A stretch of 64,000 nt of DNA. Origin: Arthrobacter sp. 31Y (lineage in GTDB: Bacteria; Actinomycetota; Actinomycetes; Actinomycetales; Micrococcaceae). The translations under genes were made by a program, and so were the position numbers. The stretch is taken from positions 1,364,001 to 1,428,000 of the forward strand of contig NZ_JAFW01000001.1 of assembly GCF_000526335.1 (NCBI RefSeq), written 5' to 3'. Under the pieces are notes generated by a model. It saw only the letters and a list, made by a program, of their open reading frames with translations, was not told the DNA's origin and made no database searches. This document shows positions 1-7,614 of the stretch, one piece after another (position 1 is the stretch's first letter; every line of letters begins with the position of its first letter).

Positions 1-120
1 CTAGGGGTCCTGGCGCCCAAGACAGTGCTGTCTGACAAAGAATTGCCGATGCTTCCGAACGGAAAACCGGACCGCATGGCCATGATTGACCTGCTTTCCA
101 ATCTGCATCAGGGACAATAG
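1..120 (+). CDS. menE: C-terminal end of an acyl-CoA synthetase, probably O-succinylbenzoate-CoA ligase (partial)
   Basis: Reading frame 1 is open from the window edge to a TAG at 118-120 and encodes 39 residues. They include PMLPNGKPDR, which matches the conserved C-terminal motif of AMP-forming acyl-CoA synthetases, whose Lys joins the adenylation step. The rest of the gene is outside the window. menA follows 60 bp downstream on the same strand, which makes MenE, the menaquinone-pathway ligase that activates O-succinylbenzoate with CoA, the most likely identity. The family call is firm; the choice of MenE rests on context. Confidence 0.75.
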   Translation, partial: LGVLAPKTVLSDKELPMLPNGKPDRMAMIDLLSNLHQGQ

Positions 121-180
121 ACACGTTCTTCCTCCCGAGCCTGACTCAAGATCAACCGCGAAATACACGAGGTACTACAC

Positions 181-1062
181 GTGGCGACAGCTGCACAATG
201 GATTCAAGGAGCCCGGCTCCGCACACTGCCCGCGGCGATCGCGCCGGTCCTCATCGGTTCGGCAGCGGCGTACGAGCTCCAGGCTTTCCGGCTGCCGAAC
301 GCGATCCTGGCAGCACTCGTGGCTCTCCTGCTTCAAATCGGCGTGAACTACGCCAACGACTACTCCGATGGCATCCGCGGCACTGATGAGGACCGTGTGG
401 GTCCCCTTCGCCTGGTTGGTTCGGGCGCCGCGAAACCGGAGCAGGTGAAATGGGCGGCGTTCGCGCTGTTCGGGGCAGCCATGATTTGCGGTCTGATCCT
501 GGTGATCATTACCCAGACGTGGTGGCTGATCCTGGTGGGCATCGGGTGCGTCCTGGCAGCCTGGGGTTACACCGGCGGCAAGAACCCCTACGGGTACATG
601 GGTTTGGGCGACGTCTTTGTCTTTGTCTTCTTCGGGCTCGTGGCCACGCTCGGAACCACCTACACGCAGGCGGGCCAGGTCAGTCTCGCCGCGGTCATTG
701 GTGCGATCGGAACCGGGCTCATCGCCTGCGCATTGCTGATGGCCAACAACGTCAGGGATATCCCCACGGATATGGCCGCCGGAAAGCGGACCCTTGCAGT
801 GCGGCTTGGAGACCGGCATGCCCGCGAAAGCTATGTGCTGATGCTGGCCGTCGCCATTCTGCTGGTGATCGTCCTGGCACCCACCAAGCCGTGGATGCTG
901 ATTGTCCTGCTGCTGATTCCGGCCTGCCTCATGCCAGCCTGGCTCATGGTCAACGGCAAAAAGCGCAAGAGCCTCATCCCGGTACTCAAGCAGACCGGCC
1001 TGATCAACCTCGGCTACAGCCTGCTGTTCTCGCTGGGGCTGATCCTGAGCCGCGGCTTCTGA
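181..1062 (+). CDS. menA: 1,4-dihydroxy-2-naphthoate polyprenyltransferase MenA
   Basis: A 293-residue UbiA-superfamily membrane prenyltransferase that attaches the polyprenyl chain to 1,4-dihydroxy-2-naphthoate to give demethylmenaquinone. The N-terminal part has WIQGARLRTLPAAIAP and the prenyl-diphosphate-binding motif NYANDYSDGIRGTDEDR near residues 55-72. A second Asp-rich site (NNVRDIPTDMAAGKRT) lies near residue 185. Several hydrophobic segments follow. The start is a GTG at 181. It sits just after the probable menE fragment, so the two form part of a menaquinone operon. The TGA stop is followed at once by palindrome A1, which probably ends the transcript. Confidence 0.95.
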   Translation: MATAAQWIQGARLRTLPAAIAPVLIGSAAAYELQAFRLPNAILAALVALLLQIGVNYANDYSDGIRGTDEDRVGPLRLVGSGAAKPEQVKWAAFALFGAAMICGLILVIITQTWWLILVGIGCVLAAWGYTGGKNPYGYMGLGDVFVFVFFGLVATLGTTYTQAGQVSLAAVIGAIGTGLIACALLMANNVRDIPTDMAAGKRTLAVRLGDRHARESYVLMLAVAILLVIVLAPTKPWMLIVLLLIPACLMPAWLMVNGKKRKSLIPVLKQTGLINLGYSLLFSLGLILSRGF

Positions 1063-1128
1063 GGAGTTTTTGTACAGCTAACGCCCCTAAGAAGGCTTCT
1101 TAGGGGCGTTAGCTGTACTAAAACTTAG
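1063..1128. repeat. Long palindrome family A, copy 1 (terminator-like dispersed repeat)
   Basis: The left arm is GGAGTTTTTGTACAGCTAAC and continues to CCCCTAAG. The right arm is its near-perfect reverse complement, running from CTTAGGGGCGTTAGCTGTAC into TAAAACT. It begins directly after the menA stop, and the DUF4229 stop codon (1125-1127) lies inside the right end. A-runs and T-runs at the two ends make it a plausible bidirectional terminator. Copies 2 and 3 are at 34009-34074 and 63830-63895. Confidence 0.85.
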
Positions 1129-1436
1129 ACAGAGCCCGGGCGTTTGTCGTTGTTAACGGCGATGTCCGGGTTTTTCTCTACCAAACCGTCCTCTGCAGCT
1201 GCGTCTTCAACTTCACCCGCAGTGCGAATCGGCTTGGCCCGGCCAGAGAAACGTTCGCGCATGGCCGCAGTGGCGGCGTCGCGCTGCTTCTGGAAGAAAA
1301 GGTAGCTGATGGCGAAGGCGATCAGGCCGGCGAAGACCACAGCCAAGACCCATCCAACCCCCAAAAAGGCGAACAGCACGAACAACGGCACGAACAGTAC
1401 CAGGCGGATGAGGGAATACTTCAAGAAAGCCACCAT
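1125..1436 (-). CDS. DUF4229 domain-containing small membrane protein
   Basis: A 103-residue protein with two closely spaced transmembrane helices in the first 50 residues (YSLIRLVLFVPLFVLFAFLG, then VLAVVFAGLIAFAISYLFF). A basic/acidic cytoplasmic tail follows, beginning FQKQRDAATAAMRERFSG. This matches the DUF4229 family, which in actinobacteria is often found beside menA as here. Its function is unknown. The gene converges on menA and its stop is inside palindrome A1. Confidence 0.8.
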   Translation of the reverse strand: MVAFLKYSLIRLVLFVPLFVLFAFLGVGWVLAVVFAGLIAFAISYLFFQKQRDAATAAMRERFSGRAKPIRTAGEVEDAAAEDGLVEKNPDIAVNNDKRPGSV

Positions 1437-1523
1437 CCAAGTTTAGCCGCCCGGATGGTTGCACTCTGATCACAGCCGGAAGAGGGCGTCCAGTGATTGG
1501 CTTACGGCGACTAGACTTGGTGC

Positions 1524-1964
1524 ATGCTCCGGGTTGTAGGCGTCGTTATTGTTCTAGTCATCTTTGTCTATGCCCTGGTGGACGTCATCCGCACTGACGG
1601 CCACCAAACACGCGGGATTTCCAAACCCGCGTGGATCATCGTCATGATCGTCCTGCCGTTGCTTGGCGCGGTCCTCTGGTTCATTTTCGGCCGGCCGTAC
1701 AACAAACCCACGGCCAAACCCGTTCGCCGCCAGCCCACAGCCCCGGATGACGACCCCGAATTCCTCCGCAATCTGGAAACCCGCCGCCGTAACCAGGCTG
1801 AAGACGAACGCCTGAAGAAGCTCAAAGCGGACCTGGAAGCAAAGAAACGCGACCTAGGAGAGAAGCCGGCCGATGGCAGCGGCGACGCCAAAAACAACGG
1901 ATTCAAACCCGGCGACGCCAAGCGCACCGAGCCGGATCCCCACGACACGGACGAGCTGAAGTAG
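1524..1964 (+). CDS. PLDc_N (phospholipase D nuclease N-terminal-like) membrane protein
   Basis: A 146-residue protein. Residues 1-60 hold two membrane helices separated by a short loop, with the family signature KPAWIIVMIVLPLLGAVLW followed by FIFGRPY. This is the PLDc_N domain that precedes cardiolipin-synthase-type enzymes, but no HKD nuclease domain follows. The remaining 85 residues are charged and probably cytoplasmic (FLRNLETRRRNQAEDERLKK, coiled-coil-like). The next gene starts 5 bp downstream, so the two are probably co-transcribed. The biochemical role is unknown. Confidence 0.8.
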   Translation: MLRVVGVVIVLVIFVYALVDVIRTDGHQTRGISKPAWIIVMIVLPLLGAVLWFIFGRPYNKPTAKPVRRQPTAPDDDPEFLRNLETRRRNQAEDERLKKLKADLEAKKRDLGEKPADGSGDAKNNGFKPGDAKRTEPDPHDTDELK

Positions 1965-1969
1965 GGAAC

Positions 1970-2572
1970 ATGGCCCAGCAAGCTGATGGATCACGGCAGA
2001 CACCTTCCTCCACGCCATCAGTCAGCGGGCCCGCGTCACCCACCGCACCACCACCACGCCCCGGCATTTCACTCTCCACACCTCCGCCCATAGCGGCCGT
2101 GGTCAAACCTCCCGCACCCGCTCGAGTCTCACGCTCCCTGTGGGTGGCCAGCTTCGTGGCGGGGATCGCCGTTGTGGCTACAGGCTTTCTGGGCCGTGAT
2201 TCCCACTTCGAACGCCTGAAAGGCGTCATCGGAGGCATGGTTCCCGACGGCGACGCCAACGCAGTGGAGGGTGCCACCGCCGTCGTGTTCCTTGGAAGCC
2301 TCACCATGCTTGCCCTGGTGGTGGCCATGGAAGCGATCCTGCTGGCGGTGCTGTTCAAACGCCGCATCTGGGCTCGCTGGGCGCTGGCTCCACTGGTCCT
2401 CTTGCACGCGGTGGTCACCGTCATCACCGCCGACTTCGTGGTGGCGCCCGGCGGCGATGGAACCTTGACAACGGTGCTGCTGGCTGCCCAATTCATCCTC
2501 GCCGCTGCTGGCCTGATCCTGCTCTTCCTCCCGTCCACCACCAGCTGGTTGCTCAGCGAACGGCTCTCCTAG
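1970..2572 (+). CDS. Unrecognised proline-rich four-helix membrane protein
   Basis: 200 residues. The first 55 are Pro/Ser/Thr-rich and probably disordered. About four hydrophobic helices follow (around residues 58-75, 98-120, 132-152 and 165-185). No family was recognised with confidence. It starts 5 bp after the PLDc_N gene with GTAGGGAAC as a possible ribosome-binding site, which suggests an operon. Its TAG overlaps the stop codon of the convergent dynamin-like gene: the two share CTAG at 2569-2572. Confidence 0.65.
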   Translation: MAQQADGSRQTPSSTPSVSGPASPTAPPPRPGISLSTPPPIAAVVKPPAPARVSRSLWVASFVAGIAVVATGFLGRDSHFERLKGVIGGMVPDGDANAVEGATAVVFLGSLTMLALVVAMEAILLAVLFKRRIWARWALAPLVLLHAVVTVITADFVVAPGGDGTLTTVLLAAQFILAAAGLILLFLPSTTSWLLSERLS

Positions 2573-4044
2573 TGAACGGCGGGAAGAGCTGCGAGCATCC
2601 CTTCGCAGCTTCGGAGCACCACCCGGCATGCGTCCAATGCTGCCGGCTCCGTGAGGGGATTTTCCGCGATCAGCCGCCACCGGTTCAGACAGTTCCGTGC
2701 TGCCCCGCAGATCCGCTCTGGGGTTGCCTCCGGATCCAAACCCAGCCTCAGCGCAGGGGTGTTCCCACGGCCGCCCACCAAGTGTTCAGCCTCAGCCGAC
2801 AGTTCCGGGGCCAGGATGAGGCCACCGGTGCGCAACCTAGCGAGGAGTTTCAATTCCCGGAACTCGTGCGCGCCAGCCTGAAGCCGTTCCAAGTCTGCTT
2901 TCAGCGGCAGCGCAACGTCTTTCGGTGAACCGCTCAGCAAGGCTTCCAAACCCACGACGGCGGCACGGGCCTTGAGTGCGTCCGCTCGCGTTTGGAACAA
3001 GGAGGCGATGTTGTCGAGCAACTGGCCGAGACCGCTCCGCCGGGCCAATTCATGGGCCAGTTCCGTGGGGTTGCTGATGCCGCCCCGGATCAAAGCAACA
3101 CCCAGGCGGATGCCGAACAAGCCGAATCTTTGCACGAGCGACGCCCTGGCTTCCTGGCTGAGGCCTGCGGGCTCGCTGGCGCGGACAAAGAGATCCGCCG
3201 ACAGCATCAGCCTCTCCCGCTTGTTCCTGTCCATCTGCGCCAGCAGTCGCATGGCCTCGAAATCCGTTTGCCGCATGGTCCGTGAACTTTGTGCCAGCAG
3301 GCCGGCAACCGGGACAACACCCAGGGCAAGTGGCCTCAGGTTCTGGTCGCGGCTGTACCTGTCGGCGATCACTGCTGCGGAGATGAGGGAATCGATTCGT
3401 CCTGCGCCGATCTCATCGGCCCGGGACAGGACCGCCAACGCATTGACAGTTCCGGACTGACCCGCGGCAGTGTCCTTGAAGGATTCAAGGAACCGGACAT
3501 CTGAGGCGTGAAGATGCCGCATGAGGTAGATGACAGCGTCGGCAGCCATGGGGGCGTCTCCGGGGAGGAGGAACTCTGTTGTCCGTCCTGACACGTCCTG
3601 TGACAACGAGGCGATTCCGGGCGTATCGATCAACGTGAGCTCCCGCAGGCTCGCTGCCGGCCAGTCCACCACCAGGCGTTCCACATCCTCGGCCCGGACA
3701 TCGCCCAAGCTGAAGACCAAACGGCCATCGTCACGGGTGACCGGGAGCGCCTGCGGCTCTCCGATGATGGGATGGAGCGTGATCCTGGGGGTATGCCCGA
3801 AGCGGTACCACGTGACAATACGAGTGCATTCCCCGGCATCAGTGGGCGCGATTTCCTCGCCGATGATCGCATTGAGAAGAGTGGATTTGCCGGCTTTGAC
3901 CATACCGGCCACTGCAATCCTCAGAGGCCCCTCCAGCCTGCCCTCGAGCTCATCCACCACCGCGAGCGCCGCTGCGTCGTGGCGGAAGATCTCCTTTGCT
4001 TGCCGGAGCAGGTCCGAGGTTCCGGCGAGGCCCGGGTCCATCAT
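2569..4044 (-). CDS. Dynamin-like GTPase, IniC-type (second GTPase of the cluster)
   Basis: 491 residues. The GTPase core is visible: P-loop GMVKAGKS at 47-54, switch region with GECTRIVTW near 71-79, G3 DTPG at 140-143 and G4 LSRADE near 210. The rest is helical, as expected for a dynamin stalk, and has no obvious transmembrane helix. The ATG overlaps the stop of the upstream dynamin gene by 4 nt, so translation is probably coupled. Paired bacterial dynamins remodel membranes, and in mycobacteria IniA and IniC have this tandem order downstream of IniB. The assignment to IniC is by order and size, not by residue-level comparison. Confidence 0.8.
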   Translation of the reverse strand: MMDPGLAGTSDLLRQAKEIFRHDAAALAVVDELEGRLEGPLRIAVAGMVKAGKSTLLNAIIGEEIAPTDAGECTRIVTWYRFGHTPRITLHPIIGEPQALPVTRDDGRLVFSLGDVRAEDVERLVVDWPAASLRELTLIDTPGIASLSQDVSGRTTEFLLPGDAPMAADAVIYLMRHLHASDVRFLESFKDTAAGQSGTVNALAVLSRADEIGAGRIDSLISAAVIADRYSRDQNLRPLALGVVPVAGLLAQSSRTMRQTDFEAMRLLAQMDRNKRERLMLSADLFVRASEPAGLSQEARASLVQRFGLFGIRLGVALIRGGISNPTELAHELARRSGLGQLLDNIASLFQTRADALKARAAVVGLEALLSGSPKDVALPLKADLERLQAGAHEFRELKLLARLRTGGLILAPELSAEAEHLVGGRGNTPALRLGLDPEATPERICGAARNCLNRWRLIAENPLTEPAALDACRVVLRSCEGMLAALPAVH

Positions 4045-5960
4045 CCTGCCGGGACCGCCGATGATGCGGTGCTGTTTTGAGGTGTGGTGCTGGCCTGAGG
4101 TGTGGTGCTGGCCTGCGCGCCCGCGGGTGGATCTTGGTCCAGATGCTGCGCCGCTTTGGCCAAGGCGTCAACTGCTGTGAGCTGCTTTCGTATCTCTTTG
4201 ATTCTCATATCGCGTTCCACGGCGTACGTGGCTGCCGCTTTCTGTGCGGCCGCCACGGACTCCGTCAGGGAACGGTGGTGCTCCTCGGCGATTTCCGTGA
4301 AGTGGTCCCGTGTGGCCCGCTGGACCAGCCTCAGCCTGTCCTTGAGCTGCTTGCCCACCTGGAACACAACATCGTCCACGTGTTTCCGGACCAGGATCTT
4401 GGCTTCTGATTGCCGTTGCTTGAGCCGTGCTTCTTTGTCTTCCCGGTAGGCCTTCCTGCCCAGCATCAGGCCTGCCCCTACGGACAACGGATTGATGAGA
4501 GCCATCCCGAAGAGGCCTGTCAGGAGGCCAAACATGAGCACACCCCCGTAGGAGCCGCGCATCCCGATCAGCACCTTCTGCAGCGGCCCGAGCCTGCCGT
4601 CTTGCATCTCCTGAATATCGGCTACGGGGTCCAATACGCCGCCGGTATCTGCCACCTTCAAGGCGGGGAGCGCCACCACCTCCTCTGAGAAGTGCTCCGC
4701 TACCTGGGTGGCCAACCATTGCGAACGTTCGCTGGTCCACACGAAGGTATCCGACACCGCGGCGGCCGTGCTCTGTTCGAGCCATTGCGTGAACTGCTCC
4801 CACGCGGGTCCCGGGTCGCCTTGATCAATGGCAATTTCGGCCTCGCGTTGGATCCTGCGCAGCCTGTCCCTCAGGTCATACTCCATGTCCGCGATCAGGT
4901 CACCAATGCCATCGTTGAGCGTTATCTGCCAACGGGCGGAGCGTTTGCGCAGCGAGTCCGCGTCCTCCTTCGCCGCATTCAGTCCAGCGATCATCTGAGG
5001 CGTGCCTGCCGGATTTTCCAGGGCTTCAAGTTCCGACTGCAGGGCGAGCCTGAGGTTCTCGGTAACGGACAGAAGGTCATTGCTGACCGATCTGCGTTGC
5101 ATTCTGGCGGCCCCGCCCACAATGTTGTTCCGCAGATAGCCGATGAGAGCCGGAAACCCTGATTCGGCATTCAGCTCAGGGTCCTGCAGCCGTGCCGCAT
5201 GGAGTCGTAACTCGGAGGACACCGAAAACAGCGGAATATCGGGGCCAACGCCGGCCAAATGCCTCTGATCCAGCTCAGCGATCTGGCGCCAACTCGGATA
5301 GAGGTCAGTCTTGGACAATACGCACAGGACGTTCGGGCTGATCCGCATCGCTTGACGCAGGAACCGCATCTCCGGCTCGGTGTATTCCTGCGAAGCATCG
5401 GAGACGAACACCATGGCGTGAGCTGATGGCAGGGCAGTCAGCGTGGTCAGCGCATGTGTTGAGCCCAGGCCACCTACGCCGGGGGAATCCACAATCGTCA
5501 GTCCGTCTGCCAGCAGTTTCCGCGGCAGTGAAACTTCGGCGGCCACGATGTTCTTAGTATTGCCCGGGTTGCCCTTTTCGGAGACGAACTCCGCGAGTTG
5601 ATCCAGTTGCACCGGTTGCCGTTCCAGCCCGCTTTCGCCGACGCCGGTCTCCCCTTCGGGTGCCGGCGCGCTGCTGTGCTGGCCGGGTACCAGGACAACG
5701 GCCGACGCCGGGTCCCCCTGACGAACCACGGTAGGGACGGAGGTGGCAATGTCATCATCAACGGGGCAGACGGGTGCGTTCACCAAGGCGTTGATGAGCT
5801 GGCTCTTGCCTTGCTTGAATTCGCCCACCACTATCACCCGGACGCTCGGATCGCTCAAGCGGTTGAGGGTATTTTCCAGTCGGCGCCTGAGGTCGTTCCT
5901 GTCCCCTGCCAGCGCCATGCCCTGCTCAACCAACGTGGTCATGCGTCCTGTATCCGTCAC
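4041..5960 (-). CDS. Dynamin-like GTPase, IniA-type
   Basis: 639 residues from a GTG start at 5960. That start was chosen because AAAGGA lies about 7 nt upstream; a longer frame to 6047 adds 29 residues of non-conserved type. P-loop GEFKQGKS is near residues 46-53, G3 DSPGVGG near 165 and G4 LSKTDLYPS near 230. Around residues 470-500 is a strongly hydrophobic helical hairpin (GVLMFGLLTGLFGMALINPL), in the position of the membrane-inserting paddle of bacterial dynamins. The C-terminus ends in a low-complexity tail with two QASTTPQ repeats. It is followed by the IniC-type gene with a 4-nt overlap and preceded by the IniB-domain gene. Confidence 0.85.
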   Translation of the reverse strand: MTDTGRMTTLVEQGMALAGDRNDLRRRLENTLNRLSDPSVRVIVVGEFKQGKSQLINALVNAPVCPVDDDIATSVPTVVRQGDPASAVVLVPGQHSSAPAPEGETGVGESGLERQPVQLDQLAEFVSEKGNPGNTKNIVAAEVSLPRKLLADGLTIVDSPGVGGLGSTHALTTLTALPSAHAMVFVSDASQEYTEPEMRFLRQAMRISPNVLCVLSKTDLYPSWRQIAELDQRHLAGVGPDIPLFSVSSELRLHAARLQDPELNAESGFPALIGYLRNNIVGGAARMQRRSVSNDLLSVTENLRLALQSELEALENPAGTPQMIAGLNAAKEDADSLRKRSARWQITLNDGIGDLIADMEYDLRDRLRRIQREAEIAIDQGDPGPAWEQFTQWLEQSTAAAVSDTFVWTSERSQWLATQVAEHFSEEVVALPALKVADTGGVLDPVADIQEMQDGRLGPLQKVLIGMRGSYGGVLMFGLLTGLFGMALINPLSVGAGLMLGRKAYREDKEARLKQRQSEAKILVRKHVDDVVFQVGKQLKDRLRLVQRATRDHFTEIAEEHHRSLTESVAAAQKAAATYAVERDMRIKEIRKQLTAVDALAKAAQHLDQDPPAGAQASTTPQASTTPQNSTASSAVPAG

Positions 5961-6108
5961 CGTCTGTCCTTTGTTCCGGCTGCCTCGGCCATCTGGTCCT
6001 GTGAGGCCACGAAGTGCCCGGCAGACGTTCTGGCGTCTGCCGGGCACTGCTGGGGGTGTTCGTGAACGTCGTGTCTTTGATCGTTACGACGCTCGGATCT
6101 TTTTGGGG

Positions 6109-7440
6109 TTAGTCGATTTCCACATCGTTCTTGGCAACCACGATCGAGTCGTCGATGTCGTTGTATTCCACCTCCACGTCTTCGAGGTTGGTGGAGTTGT
6201 CGTACTCCAGCTCGTTGTCTGTCACCACGATGGAATCGTTGACCACGTTGACGTCGTCCACTTCGATGTTGGTGGAGTTATCCGGCGAGTACTCGAGATC
6301 CAGTTCGTTGTCTTGGACCACCACGGAGTCGTTGATGAGTTGAACGTCTTCGACGTCAACATCAACATCGGTGGAGTTGTCGTTGAGCGAATCTGTCAGG
6401 TTCACGGAGTTATCCGAGTTATCGGAGTTATCCGAGTTGTCCGAGTTGTCCGAGTTGTCGTTGAACGAATCCGAGACATTGACCGAGTTGTTCGAGTTAT
6501 CCGTATTCGTGGAGTTGTCCTCGTTGAAGGAGTCCTCAATATCCACGTCAACATCAACATCGGTGTTGTAGGAATCCTTGGTGACGGAATGGTCGGAGGT
6601 GTCGTTGAAGGAATCCTTGACCTCGATGTCCGTGTTGCCAACTTCAAGGTCGCCGTCGCCGGATTCGGTGTAATTCACAGAGTGGTTTTGGTTGTTGGTG
6701 GTGGTTGTGGTTGTGGTGGTATTGCCCACATTGCTGACATCGTCGCCGGCAGCAACCGCGCCGTCACCCGAGGCAACCACAGCGTCCTGGTTGAAAAGTT
6801 GAGTGACATCTCCGTCGGCCCAGATGTTCTGGTTAACCGACTGGTCGGTGATCGTGTCGCGGTCGTCGATGTTAGTGGTGTACGAGTAGTTGTTCACCAC
6901 GTGGACAAGCTGCTGAACGGCGTGTGCGTGATCATCCCAGTCGCCGCCTCCCTGTCCACCGCCGTCGTGGCCGCCGCCCCCGCCGTGTCCACCGCCGTCG
7001 TGATCATCGTCGTCATGGCCGCCCCAGCCACCGCCGCCGCCACCGTTGCCACCACCGTGGCCGTGGTCGTCATCGTCGTGATCCGGGCGCCCGCCGCCGC
7101 CACCGCCGTGTCCATGGTCGTCATCGTCGTGATCCGGACGCCCGCCGCCGCCACCGCCGTTGGGGCGGTCATCGTCGTCGTGTCCACCCCAGGCGCCGCC
7201 TCCACCGGTGGAAGCGTTGTTGCCGCCAGTGTTGTATTCGCGGTCGAACGACGACCGGGCGTTGATGGGTGCGTAGTCGAGGACCACCGGGCGGACGGCG
7301 TCGACGTCGGCCGAAGAAACGTCGCGTAGCCCCGCTGCGGCAAGCGCAGCTTCGGGATCCCGTACGAACTCTTCAGCGGCATCAGGATCGTTGAAGAGGC
7401 TCATCAGGAACTGCACGAGCTGTTGTGCGAGTGTAGGCAT
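6109..7440 (-). CDS. IniB N-terminal-domain protein with an acidic Asp/Asn/Gly/His repeat tail
   Basis: 443 residues. The first 45 residues (QQLVQFLMSLFNDPDAAEEF, then DPEAALAAAGL) match the N-terminal domain of mycobacterial IniB. Residues about 80-165 are Gly/His/Asp-rich with repeated GGGRPDHDDDDHGHGGG blocks. From about 170 to the end, almost every residue is Asp, Asn, Ser, Thr or Val, with tandem DNS triplets near residues 325-345 and recurring motifs such as NDSIVVTDNELEY. Lys and Arg are nearly absent, so the protein is extremely acidic. No signal peptide or membrane helix is evident. It lies between the LuxR-type gene and the two dynamins. Function unknown; inferred to be the partner of the dynamins. 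Confidence 0.85.
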   Translation of the reverse strand: MPTLAQQLVQFLMSLFNDPDAAEEFVRDPEAALAAAGLRDVSSADVDAVRPVVLDYAPINARSSFDREYNTGGNNASTGGGGAWGGHDDDDRPNGGGGGGRPDHDDDDHGHGGGGGGRPDHDDDDHGHGGGNGGGGGGWGGHDDDDHDGGGHGGGGGHDGGGQGGGDWDDHAHAVQQLVHVVNNYSYTTNIDDRDTITDQSVNQNIWADGDVTQLFNQDAVVASGDGAVAAGDDVSNVGNTTTTTTTTNNQNHSVNYTESGDGDLEVGNTDIEVKDSFNDTSDHSVTKDSYNTDVDVDVDIEDSFNEDNSTNTDNSNNSVNVSDSFNDNSDNSDNSDNSDNSDNSVNLTDSLNDNSTDVDVDVEDVQLINDSVVVQDNELDLEYSPDNSTNIEVDDVNVVNDSIVVTDNELEYDNSTNLEDVEVEYNDIDDSIVVAKNDVEID

Positions 7441-7566
7441 TGGAGTGCTCCCTCAAATTCTGTGATGGATGGTGATACGCCCGGCGCCTTTGCCGGGCTT
7501 GCCTTCAACCTATTGCCGGGGCTCATAGTGGGGCATCGGGGGTGGTCCCCCTACCCCTTCCCCCAC

Positions 7567-7598
7567 CGTTAGGGGATAGTGGCGTTTCGCGTTAGGGG
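7567..7598 (-). promoter_or_regulatory. Direct repeat in the IniB-gene upstream region, candidate regulator site
   Basis: CGTTAGGGG occurs at 7567-7575 and again at 7590-7598, 23 bp apart, in the 174-bp gap upstream of the IniB-domain gene. Two helical turns of spacing suits a dimeric DNA-binding protein, and the adjacent gene encodes a LuxR-type regulator. A 7-bp hairpin (GCCCGGC/GCCGGGC, 7479-7498) lies closer to the start codon. The role is inferred from position only. Confidence 0.35.
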
Positions 7599-7614
7599 GT
7601 GGAGGGGGTCGCCG

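Noticed and set aside
5743..7329. Long plus-strand open frame opposite the IniB-domain gene (528 codons)
   Set aside because: It is the antisense of a low-complexity Asp/Asn/Gly-rich gene, which makes stop codons rare on the other strand. Its protein is Val/His-repetitive and has no start with a ribosome-binding site.
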